From Holophagaceae bacterium UBA706 (GTDB taxonomy: Bacteria; Acidobacteriota; Holophagae; Holophagales; Holophagaceae), in NCBI GenBank assembly GCA_002298155.1, contig DBME01000003.1, forward strand, positions 1 through 6,664: DNA of 6,664 bases. Direction: 5' to 3'. The translations under genes were made by a program, and so were the position numbers. Positions within the stretch are counted from its first letter, which is position 1. Each line of letters begins with the position of its first letter. This document shows, piece by piece, positions 1 to 5,223 of the stretch. The notes beneath the pieces are model-generated. The model worked only from the letters and a program-made list of their open reading frames with translations, searched no databases and had not been told where the DNA came from.

Positions 1-1
1 C

Positions 2-520
2 GAGGGCAAGCGCTGCGCCGAGAGCATCTTCTTCAGCTACCACCGCCAGCACCGGGTGGACATCCGCGTCATGCGGATCTTCAACACCTACGGCCCCCGC
101 ATGCACCCCAACGATGGCCGGGTGGTCTCCAACTTCATCATGCAGGCCCTCCGGGGCGAGCCCCTGACCCTGTACGGGGACGGCAGCCAGACCCGGTCCT
201 TCTGCTACGTGGACGACCTTGTGGACGGCCTGGTGCGGGCCATGGGCGACGACGTGGACCAGCCGGGCCCCGTGAACCTGGGTAACCCCGACGAACGCAC
301 CATGCTGGAGCTGGCCCAGACCATCATCCGCCTGGCGGATTCCAGCTCCACCATCGACTTCAAGCCCCTGCCCCAGGACGACCCACGGCAGCGGCAGCCC
401 GATATCCAGCTCGCCAGGCGTCTCCTGGGCTGGGAGCCGCGCATGGCGCTGGAGGAGGGGCTGCGCCGGACCATCGCCTATTTCAGGGAGGTCCGGGAAG
501 GACCCCAGGGGACTGTTTGA
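2..520 (+). CDS. uxs: UDP-glucuronate decarboxylase (UDP-xylose synthase), 3' part
   Basis: This is the last 172 residues of an extended short-chain dehydrogenase/reductase. It decarboxylates UDP-glucuronate to UDP-xylose with bound NAD+, in the cytosol, supplying a sugar nucleotide for cell-surface polysaccharide. The window opens inside the catalytic YxxxK motif: the first full codons read EGKR, so the Tyr lies just outside and the Lys is at bases 8-10. Family blocks follow: [20 protein letters not shown], the substrate-binding [25 protein letters not shown], then [14 protein letters not shown] and LGWEP near the C-terminus. This set is characteristic of the decarboxylase rather than of GalE or RmlB. 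Frame is open from base 2; a GTG at 56 is internal, not a start. The stop (518-520) is 15 bp from the convergent small gene at 536-691. The gap holds only a short GGCC-GGAA-GGCC hairpin (524-535) with no T-run, so no strong terminator is seen. Confidence 0.93.
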   Translation, partial: EGKRCAESIFFSYHRQHRVDIRVMRIFNTYGPRMHPNDGRVVSNFIMQALRGEPLTLYGDGSQTRSFCYVDDLVDGLVRAMGDDVDQPGPVNLGNPDERTMLELAQTIIRLADSSSTIDFKPLPQDDPRQRQPDIQLARRLLGWEPRMALEEGLRRTIAYFREVREGPQGTV

Positions 521-535
521 ACCGGCCGGAAGGCC

Positions 536-691
536 TCAGACCCTGCCCGTGAGCAGAAGGATCGCCAGGATGATCAGGATCAGCCCCATGCCGCCGCTGG
601 GATAGTAGGACCACTGCCGGCTGTGGGGCCACACCGGGAGCGATCCGAAGAGCATGAGGATCACGATGACGATCAGTACGGTACCGAGCAT
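536..691 (-). CDS. DUF3309-family small membrane protein (51 aa)
   Basis: A 51-residue protein beginning MLGTVLIVILMLLFGSLPVW-like: read exactly, it starts MLGTVLIVIVILMLFGSLPV. It then has WPHSRQWSYYPSGGMG and a second hydrophobic run, LILIILAILLLTGRV. Two short membrane segments joined by a Trp/Tyr-rich loop containing YYPSGG are typical of the DUF3309 family, whose members are about this size and whose function is unknown. It is expected in the inner membrane. The ATG is preceded by AGGAGA (complement of 697-702) at good spacing. It lies 56 bp downstream of the 64-aa gene on the same strand and probably shares its transcript, although a GC hairpin (733-747) separates them. The family assignment is from recognised sequence pattern, not a search. 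Confidence 0.85.
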   Translation of the reverse strand: MLGTVLIVIVILMLFGSLPVWPHSRQWSYYPSGGMGLILIILAILLLTGRV

Positions 692-732
692 GTCTTTCTC
701 CTGTCAGTTGGATTTGGAAACAGCGTTCTGGC

Positions 733-747
733 GGGCCGCGCCGGCCC
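733..747 (-). other. GC-rich hairpin between two small membrane genes
   Basis: GGGCC and GGCCC flank a five-base loop, immediately after the stop codon of the 64-aa gene on the minus strand. There is no T-run directly behind it, so it is not a convincing rho-independent terminator. It could lower read-through into the DUF3309 gene or protect the upstream mRNA from 3' decay. Confidence 0.4.
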
Positions 748-942
748 TCACCCGTGCCCCGCGCCTTCGCCGGAGTGCCGGCGGGTGACCGCCAGCATGA
801 TGCCGATTCCCAAGGCCAGGACGCAGAGGATCAGCGTCCATCCCGTGCCGATCCGGGTCAGCACCCCCCATTTTCCGAGGGCCGCCAGGACTCCCAGCAC
901 CAGCACGGCATAACCGACAAAGAAGAGGCCGGTCCAGTTCAT
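748..942 (-). CDS. Small two-helix membrane protein (64 aa), family not recognised
   Basis: The product starts MNWTGLFFVGYAVLVLGVLA and has a second hydrophobic segment, WTLILCVLALGIGIMLAV (about residues 35-52). It ends in a short charged tail, TRRHSGEGAGHG. Two transmembrane helices are therefore likely, with a loop holding GKWGVLTRIGTG. I do not recognise a family. The ATG overlaps the stop of the upstream 50-aa gene as ATGA (939-942), and there is no clear Shine-Dalgarno of its own, so translational coupling explains the start. The frame stays open upstream to about 1179, but that stretch is the other frame of the 50-aa gene; the short start fits coupling and the hydrophobic N-terminus. 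High GC at third positions supports coding. It probably acts in the inner membrane with its two small neighbours. Confidence 0.7.
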   Translation of the reverse strand: MNWTGLFFVGYAVLVLGVLAALGKWGVLTRIGTGWTLILCVLALGIGIMLAVTRRHSGEGAGHG

Positions 943-1091
943 GGCCGGCGCCGGTACTCGGACCGCAGAAGGATGGGGACCAGGGTCCCCGGTGCATGGC
1001 GGCTGCGGAGCGTGGCCTGATGGAATTCCACGGCCGCGGCCCGGATTTCGAACAGGACCCACAGGGCCAGGATGAACAGAACGAGCGACAT
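939..1091 (-). CDS. Small single-helix membrane protein (50 aa), first gene of the small-protein operon
   Basis: The product begins MSLVLFILALWVLFEIRAAA, one N-terminal transmembrane helix, followed by a basic cytoplasmic-type tail with several Arg and ending SEYRRRP. No family is recognised. The ATG at 1091 is chosen because GGGAG (complement of 1098-1102) sits 6 bases upstream. A longer in-frame start near 1160 would add 23 polar residues and lie inside the predicted leader. Its stop overlaps the next start as ATGA. A strong sigma-54 promoter match (1145-1159) would give a leader of about 42 bases. The gene is therefore the likely head of a 50-64-51 aa membrane-protein operon next to, and perhaps controlled by, the sigma-54 activator at 1246-2922. 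Confidence 0.6.
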   Translation of the reverse strand: MSLVLFILALWVLFEIRAAAVEFHQATLRSRHAPGTLVPILLRSEYRRRP

Positions 1092-1144
1092 GGTCGGCTC
1101 CCGTGCGGCTGGCGCAAGGTGCCCCGTGCCGTCCCAATTGGGGA

Positions 1145-1159
1145 GCAGCATCCATGCCA
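1145..1159 (-). promoter_or_regulatory. Candidate sigma-54 (-24/-12) promoter for the small membrane operon
   Basis: On the minus strand this reads TGGCATG-GATG-CTGC. Against the consensus TGGCACG-N4-TTGC, the invariant GG (-24) and GC (-12) are present at exactly ten bases apart, with two mismatches elsewhere. The predicted start of transcription is near 1133, inside a perfect 10-bp palindrome, CCCAATTGGG (1133-1142). The ribosome site and ATG of the 50-aa gene follow. Upstream, 1165-1200 is AT-rich and includes TTACGTAA (1187-1194), which could help DNA bending between activator and promoter. Confidence 0.6.
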
Positions 1160-1242
1160 CAAGGCAAATCTCTATCCATCTAGTAGTTACGTAATTCCTT
1201 CGCCGTCGCGCCGGAGAAGGTCGTCACCTTGATGGGCCGGTA

Positions 1243-1257
1243 CCTTCAATTCGAAGG
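1243..1257. promoter_or_regulatory. Candidate upstream activating site (TCRAWTYGA motif)
   Basis: CCTTC-AATTC-GAAGG forms an inverted repeat that contains TCAATTCGA (1246-1254) and overlaps the regulator's stop codon. Thirteen bases here (1243-1255) match 2956-2968 upstream of the regulator gene at 12 of 13 positions. Its centre is about 116 bp upstream of the predicted start at 1133, the usual range for sigma-54 enhancer sites. A second short inverted repeat, AAGGT-CGTC-ACCTT, lies at 1217-1230. Without a T-run, the structure is less likely to be a terminator. Confidence 0.45.
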
Positions 1258-2922
1258 GGCCCCACCCTTGCGCTGGGACGACCGGGGGTTGGCGATCATG
1301 CCGAAGTCCCGCAGCCTCCGGTACAACGTCGTCACCCCGATGCCCAGCTGCTCCGCGGTGCGGGTCTGGTTGCCGCCGTTCAGCTCCAGGGCCGCCAGGA
1401 GGTAGTCCTTCTGCACATCCTCCAGGCGCCGGACCCCTTCCGTCGCGGCCATGGGCTTGGCCGACGCCGAACGGATCTCCTCGGGGAGATCCTCGACCTC
1501 CACCCGGCCCCGGGGCGCCAGCGCCGCGGCGCGCTCCATGGCGTTCTCCAGTTCCCGGACATTGCCGGGCCAGTCATGGCGCAGGAGCAGATCGGCCACG
1601 CCCGGCGCGAAGCCGCTGATGGGCCGGTTCATCCAGCCCGCCGCGCTGGCCAGGAGGGCCCGGGCCAGGGGCAGGATGTCCTCCCGGCGTTCGCGAAGGG
1701 GGGGCACATGCAGTTCCACCACCTTGAGCCGGTAGTAGAGGTCCTGGCGGAAGGAACCGTCCGCCACGCCCTGGGCGAGGTCCTTGTTCGTGGCGGCGAT
1801 GATCCGCACATCCACCTTCCGGTCATGGTTCTCCCCCACGCGCCGGATCTCCCGTTCCTGGATGGCGCGGAGCAGCTTGGTCTGCATGCCCTGCGACACC
1901 TCCCACACCTCGTCCAGCAGGAGGGTGCCCCCCTGGGCCGCCTCGAAGAGCCCCGGCCTGTCCTGCACCGCGCCCGTGAAGGACCCGCGCGCATGGCCGA
2001 ACAGCTCGCTCTCCAGGAGGTTCTCGGCGATGGCCCCGCAGTTCACGGCCACGAAAGGACCCGCATGGCGCATGGATTCCTCGTGCACGAACCGCGCGAT
2101 GCGTTCCTTGCCCACGCCGCTCTCCCCCGTGATGAGGAGCGTCGAATCCACCTTGGAGGCCCGACGGGCCAGATCCACCAGGTGGCGCATGGCCGTGCTC
2201 CGGACGATGATCCCCCGCAGGGGCTCATCCATCTCGGGCGATACCTGGACCAGGGCCCTGCGGCGGGCGGAGAGCTGCCGCTCGGCCTTCTTGAGCGAAT
2301 CCACCACCCGCTGGAGGGAGATATCCAGGGATTCCGCCAGACTGTCGGCCTCGAAGTACCGCAGTTCCTCGGCGCGCTCGTCGCCCCAGGCCTCCCGCGT
2401 ACGGCTGTGCAGGTGGCACTGGTCATCCCCCTTGCCCCGGCACGCGTCCTCGAGGACGAAGATCTCCTGCCCGGAGACCCGGCTCAGGAAGCCGCTGATG
2501 AGGCCGCACAGGGTCCAGCAGACCGGTCCGCCGCAGGGACCGAAGTGCAGGGCGTGCTGCTCGGCTTCATAGGATGCGACCAGGACCAGCCCTTCCTTGG
2601 CCAGGGGGTCGAGGCTTCCCTCCCCGGCCCGGAAGAGCCCCTCCATGGCATTGATGCGCGTTCCCGCACAGCGCAGGTCATGGTCCGACTCCCAGGTGAA
2701 CTCGGCCTTCATGGCCTCCGCCATGCGCCACCCATGGGCGAAGCCGAACTGCGTCAGCAGCGTGCGCGCCGCGGCGAAACCGAAGTTCTCGACGAGGTAC
2801 TTGCGCAGGATGCCCATGGAGAAGGCGTCCAGGAGGATGGCCCGCTGCCCAGCGAAACGGATCGTCCCCCCGTCGGCATCGAGCTCGAGCAGTTCCCGAT
2901 AGTCGAGTTCTTCGACACGCAT
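1246..2922 (-). CDS. XylR/DmpR-class sigma-54 transcriptional activator with V4R sensor domain
   Basis: A complete 558-aa enhancer-binding protein that activates sigma-54 RNA polymerase by ATP hydrolysis. Order: XylR_N ligand-binding region (about 18-120), V4R (about 121-172), helical linker (about 190-230), AAA+ domain (about 238-470), C-terminal Fis-type HTH (about 505-540). Seen motifs: Walker A GESGVGKE (266-273); GSFTGA sigma-54 contact loop (313-318), a variant of GAFTGA; Walker B LLLDE (334-338); GNVREL (453-458); recognition helix in GIGVTTLYRRL. C135, E158, C161 and C169 have exactly the 23-3-8 spacing of the MopR zinc ligands. The Trp and His that bind phenol in MopR do not appear to be kept, so the ligand is probably not a simple phenol. 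ATG at 2922 follows AGAGG. In this family the N-terminal domain represses the AAA+ domain until ligand binds. No aromatic-degradation gene lies nearby, and likely targets are the flanking envelope genes. Confidence 0.95.
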   Translation of the reverse strand: MRVEELDYRELLELDADGGTIRFAGQRAILLDAFSMGILRKYLVENFGFAAARTLLTQFGFAHGWRMAEAMKAEFTWESDHDLRCAGTRINAMEGLFRAGEGSLDPLAKEGLVLVASYEAEQHALHFGPCGGPVCWTLCGLISGFLSRVSGQEIFVLEDACRGKGDDQCHLHSRTREAWGDERAEELRYFEADSLAESLDISLQRVVDSLKKAERQLSARRRALVQVSPEMDEPLRGIIVRSTAMRHLVDLARRASKVDSTLLITGESGVGKERIARFVHEESMRHAGPFVAVNCGAIAENLLESELFGHARGSFTGAVQDRPGLFEAAQGGTLLLDEVWEVSQGMQTKLLRAIQEREIRRVGENHDRKVDVRIIAATNKDLAQGVADGSFRQDLYYRLKVVELHVPPLRERREDILPLARALLASAAGWMNRPISGFAPGVADLLLRHDWPGNVRELENAMERAAALAPRGRVEVEDLPEEIRSASAKPMAATEGVRRLEDVQKDYLLAALELNGGNQTRTAEQLGIGVTTLYRRLRDFGMIANPRSSQRKGGAPSN

Positions 2923-2937
2923 GGAGGCCTCTTGCGG

Positions 2938-2967
2938 TCGATTTGACGGCGGCGCCCTTCAAATCGA
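2938..2967. promoter_or_regulatory. Perfect 9-bp inverted repeat upstream of the regulator gene (paired TCRAWTYGA sites)
   Basis: TCGATTTGA (2938-2946) and TCAAATCGA (2959-2967) are perfect reverse complements separated by 12 bases, so their centres are 21 bp, two helical turns, apart. Each arm is itself a near-palindrome fitting TCRAWTYGA, the motif also found at 1246-1254. The repeat lies 16-45 bases upstream of the regulator's ATG, which suits autoregulation. It is also about 108 bp upstream of the predicted start of the forward sigma-54-like promoter. The likely binder is the Fis-type HTH of the neighbouring activator (inference). Confidence 0.6.
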
Positions 2968-3034
2968 ATGAGTATCCCACGGCTTCGCACCTGCTCATGT
3001 ATTTAATTATTTGTAATCATGGCATTTAGTTAAT

Positions 3035-3050
3035 TGGTGCGAAAGATGCA
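3035..3050 (+). promoter_or_regulatory. Possible sigma-54 promoter reading right
   Basis: TGGTGCG-AAAG-ATGCA keeps the essential GG and GC with ten bases between them and matches 9 of 12 consensus positions. Predicted start is near 3061. The preceding 2995-3034 is strongly AT-rich, unlike the rest of the window, and may be a bend or IHF-type spacer between this element and the inverted repeat at 2938-2967. It is weaker than the match at 1145-1159. The same AT-rich tract could also hold a sigma-70 promoter for the regulator on the other strand (for example TTAACT with AATAAT at 16 bp), which I cannot settle. Confidence 0.4.
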
Positions 3051-3083
3051 CTTGTTGGCGAGTGGAGAATCCACCCAAAGCAT

Positions 3084-3108
3084 CCAGACTCGTCTGGGTC
3101 GTTTTTTT
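3084..3108 (+). terminator. Terminator-like hairpin with T7 in the leader of the rightward unit
   Basis: CCAGA-CTCG-TCTGG forms a stem of at least five pairs with a four-base loop, followed by GTCG and seven T (3102-3108). A second small hairpin, GTGGA-GAA-TCCAC, sits just before it (3062-3074). No plus-strand gene ends upstream, so if real it ends a transcript begun at about 3061, giving either a short RNA of about 48 bases or an attenuated leader for the ORF at 3129. The stem is short, so moderate strength at best. Confidence 0.45.
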
Positions 3109-3128
3109 CCACATCCCCCGGAGCCACG

Positions 3129-3320
3129 ATGTTCATCACCGAAGCCCTTCCCGGCCACCCGGACGCAACCCCTTCCGACGGCACCACCTTCCGCGTGTCG
3201 CTGGGAATCGTCGACGGCCTGCCGGCTGACCTGGATGCCCCGGTCCGCTGCGAAAGCGTCCTTTGCTGCGATGTCACCGTGAACGCTTCCGGCGCCGAAT
3301 CCCTCGTCGCATGGATCTGA
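3129..3320 (+). CDS. Small hypothetical protein (63 aa)
   Basis: A 63-residue ORF with no family that I recognise. It has no signal peptide or membrane segment. The middle reads TFRVSLGIVDGLPADLDAPV and is followed by a cysteine cluster, RCESVLCCDV. Support for coding is a GGAG ribosome site five bases before the ATG (3120-3123) and third codon positions that are nearly all G or C. It sits just after the terminator-like hairpin and overlaps the next ORF by ten bases. It could equally be a non-coding leader of the OmpA operon with accidental high-GC openness. Confidence 0.45.
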   Translation: MFITEALPGHPDATPSDGTTFRVSLGIVDGLPADLDAPVRCESVLCCDVTVNASGAESLVAWI

Positions 3321-3625
3321 TCGCCATGGCGGGTCGGCGGTTCCCCCTTTTGAATCCTGCCTTCGGCCAGGGAACCGCGAAGCGGCCCCATGCTGCCCCG
3401 CTCACCTATCCCAAGACCATCGCCGCCTCCCTCGCATCGGCGGTCATCCTCTACGCCCTGTCCTGCGAGGGGCAGCTCGCGCGCCCGCCCCATGGCCGGA
3501 TCAAGGCCAGGGGCCCCTCCCACTCCCAGGCTTCCCTCGCGGCGGCCCCTTTGAACGGCAGAGCCGTGTCCTTGAGCGGCTCGGCCACTCCGGTAGACGC
3601 ATCAGCGCCCAAGCCTGCCCAGTGA
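3311..3625 (+). CDS. Hypothetical protein with one hydrophobic segment (104 aa)
   Basis: The ORF has one hydrophobic stretch, TIAASLASAVILYALSC (about residues 36-52), then a Pro/Ala/Ser-rich tail with no recognisable domain. This looks like a membrane-anchored or secreted protein. The Cys after ALS resembles but does not meet a normal lipobox. The start is uncertain: ATG at 3311 overlaps the stop of the 63-aa ORF, and ATG at 3326 lies just after it. Neither has a clear Shine-Dalgarno, so coupling would be needed. The frame is open further back to a TTG at 3263 with an Arg-rich segment. G/C-rich third positions support coding. It ends 37 bp before the OmpA-family gene at 3663 and could be in its operon. 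Confidence 0.4.
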   Translation: MDLIAMAGRRFPLLNPAFGQGTAKRPHAAPLTYPKTIAASLASAVILYALSCEGQLARPPHGRIKARGPSHSQASLAAAPLNGRAVSLSGSATPVDASAPKPAQ

Positions 3626-3632
3626 ACCCATC

Positions 3633-3648
3633 GGGGACGCAGGTCCCC
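3633..3648 (+). promoter_or_regulatory. Hairpin immediately before the ribosome site of the OmpA-barrel gene
   Basis: GGGGAC-GCAG-GTCCCC is a perfect 6-bp stem with a four-base loop. It ends three bases before the AGGAG (3652-3656) of the gene starting at 3663. There is no T-run, so it is not a terminator. A 5' stem-loop close to the ribosome site could stabilise the mRNA or tune its translation, as known for leaders of abundant outer-membrane protein genes (inference). Confidence 0.4.
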
Positions 3649-3662
3649 ACCAGGAGCCCCAC

Positions 3663-5150
3663 ATGAAATTCCCACGCGCTTCAGGCCTGCTCGGCCTGGC
3701 TGCGGCCGCCATCGTCGCGGCGCCGCCGGCCTCGGCCCAGGACCCGGGCCTTTATGTCGGCCTGAACTTCGGCCGGTCCCATTCCATGATCGACGAAGAC
3801 CATATCACCAGCGAACTCCTGGGCTCCGCCTTCAACACCCTCTCCATCTCCCGGGACAGCCGGGACCAGGGCGGCAAGGTCTACCTCGGCTATCGCTTCA
3901 ACCGCTTCTTCGACCTGGAGGGCGGCTACTTCGACCTGGGACGCTTCGGTTTCACCTCGACCATGGCCCCCGCGGGGACCCTGGAGGGACGGATCAAGGT
4001 CCAGGGCGTGAACCTCGATCTGGTCCTGCACCTGCCCTTCACGGAGCGGTTCTCCGCCTTCGTCCGGGGCGGCGTGGCCAACGCCAGGACCGAGGACACC
4101 TTCACCGGTACCGGCCTGGTGCCGGTGACCGATCCCAATCCCAGCAAACGGGACACCCGCCCGAAGTTCGGCCTGGGCCTCCAATATGATTTCACCCGCC
4201 ACATATCGCTTCGCGCCGAAGCGGAACGATACCAGATCAACGACGCCGTCAACAGCCGGGGCGATGTGGATCTGGTTTCACTGGGCCTCCTGGTGCGCAT
4301 GGGCAGAAAAGCCCATGCGGCGCCACCGGTCTACGTGTCGCAGGTGGCCGAGCCCGCCTATGTGGCGCCCGCCCCCGCGGTGGAGCCCAAGCTCGTCATC
4401 GTCCCGGTGGCGACCCCCACCCAGAAGTACTGCACCATCCTGGACATCCAGTTCGAGGTCAACGAGGACGGTATCCAGCGCGAGGACAGGGAGAAGCTGG
4501 CCGTGGTGGGCACCTTCATGACAAAGTACCCCGAAACCACCGCCCTCATCGAAGGCCACACCGACAACGTCGGCACCGACGAGCACAACATGCAGCTGTC
4601 CCAAAGCCGGGCCGAGAACGTCGCCCGCTACCTGGAGGACACGTTCCATCTCGCACCGCCACGCTTCACCGCGGTCGGCTACGGTTCCTCCCAGCCCATC
4701 GCCGACAACGCCACCGAGGAGGGCAAGCGCAAGAACCGCCGAATCGGGGCCGTGATCGCCTGCGCCAGCGACATCGAGGGACTCACGGTCGCACCGGCCC
4801 GCATCACCATGGCCCTGCTCATGGAATACGACCGGAACAAGGCCGACGTCAAGCCGCAGTATGCCGACGAGCTCCGCAAGGTCGCCACCTTCCTCAACGC
4901 CAATCCCACGGCCACCGCGACGGTGGAAGGGCACACCGGCAACCTCCAGGCGACGCCCGAGCTGGCCCAGCAGATTTCGCTGCTGCGGGCCCAGAACGTC
5001 GTGGACTACCTGGTCGAACATCTGAACGTCCAACGTTCACGCCTCACCGCCGAAGGGTTCGGCAGGGGCCGGCGCATCGCCTACAACACCAGCGTGGAGG
5101 GCCAGCAGGAGAACCGCCGCGTGAACATCATCATCAACTACACCCGATGA
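3663..5150 (+). CDS. Outer-membrane beta-barrel protein with two tandem OmpA (peptidoglycan-binding) domains
   Basis: A 495-aa OmpA-family porin-like protein. Residues 1-25 are a signal peptide ending ASA before Q26. Residues about 27-213 alternate in amphipathic strands (for example GLYVGLNFGRS, GGKVYLGYRFNRFFDLEGGYF, FGLGLQYDF, VDLVSLGLLVRMG) and fit an eight-stranded barrel. A Pro/Ala/Val-rich linker (about 216-254) leads to OmpA domain 1 (257-367) and OmpA domain 2 (about 374-494). Domain 1 keeps the diaminopimelate-binding pair, D301 in GHTDNVG and R316 in LSQSRAENV. Domain 2 keeps R442 but has Gly in place of Asp in GHTGN (G426). The only two cysteines, C257 and C367, bracket domain 1. 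Normal OmpA proteins have one such domain, so this one is long. ATG at 3663 follows AGGAG at six bases. The next OmpA gene begins 73 bp downstream, likely in the same operon. Confidence 0.93.
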   Translation: MKFPRASGLLGLAAAAIVAAPPASAQDPGLYVGLNFGRSHSMIDEDHITSELLGSAFNTLSISRDSRDQGGKVYLGYRFNRFFDLEGGYFDLGRFGFTSTMAPAGTLEGRIKVQGVNLDLVLHLPFTERFSAFVRGGVANARTEDTFTGTGLVPVTDPNPSKRDTRPKFGLGLQYDFTRHISLRAEAERYQINDAVNSRGDVDLVSLGLLVRMGRKAHAAPPVYVSQVAEPAYVAPAPAVEPKLVIVPVATPTQKYCTILDIQFEVNEDGIQREDREKLAVVGTFMTKYPETTALIEGHTDNVGTDEHNMQLSQSRAENVARYLEDTFHLAPPRFTAVGYGSSQPIADNATEEGKRKNRRIGAVIACASDIEGLTVAPARITMALLMEYDRNKADVKPQYADELRKVATFLNANPTATATVEGHTGNLQATPELAQQISLLRAQNVVDYLVEHLNVQRSRLTAEGFGRGRRIAYNTSVEGQQENRRVNIIINYTR

Positions 5151-5184
5151 CGAACCTGACCTCCATCCTCCCGTGCCCATCGGG
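5143..5184 (+). repeat. 7-bp inverted repeat across the stop codon and intergenic gap of the two OmpA genes
   Basis: CCCGATG (5143-5149, running into the TGA stop) and CATCGGG (5178-5184) are perfect complements 28 bases apart. No T-run follows. It could form a long-loop stem in the mRNA between the two genes; it may be chance. Confidence 0.25.
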
Positions 5185-5223
5185 CCGGAAGGCTTCCCCA
5201 TCCCCAGTCCCGAAAGGAACCCC

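Noticed and set aside
748..1179. 143-codon extended version of the 64-aa membrane protein
   Set aside because: The added N-terminal part is polar, overlaps the 50-aa gene in another frame and crosses the predicted promoter; the ATGA-coupled start at 942 fits better.
1243..1257. Inverted repeat read as the regulator gene's terminator
   Set aside because: The stem is only five pairs, overlaps the stop codon and has no T-run. The shared motif with 2956-2968 makes a binding site more likely.
1576..2946. Long plus-strand open frame (456 codons) opposite the sigma-54 activator
   Set aside because: It is the antisense shadow of a gene with all expected motifs; its translation is His/Pro/Gly-rich, with no domain and no membrane pattern.
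4278..5033. Minus-strand open frame of 251 codons opposite the OmpA-barrel gene
   Set aside because: Gly/Val/His-rich antisense shadow of a confidently assigned gene, with no independent support.
5173..5223. GTG start at 5173 for the second OmpA protein
   Set aside because: It would place 17 polar residues before the signal peptide, and ATG 5224 has its own ribosome site.
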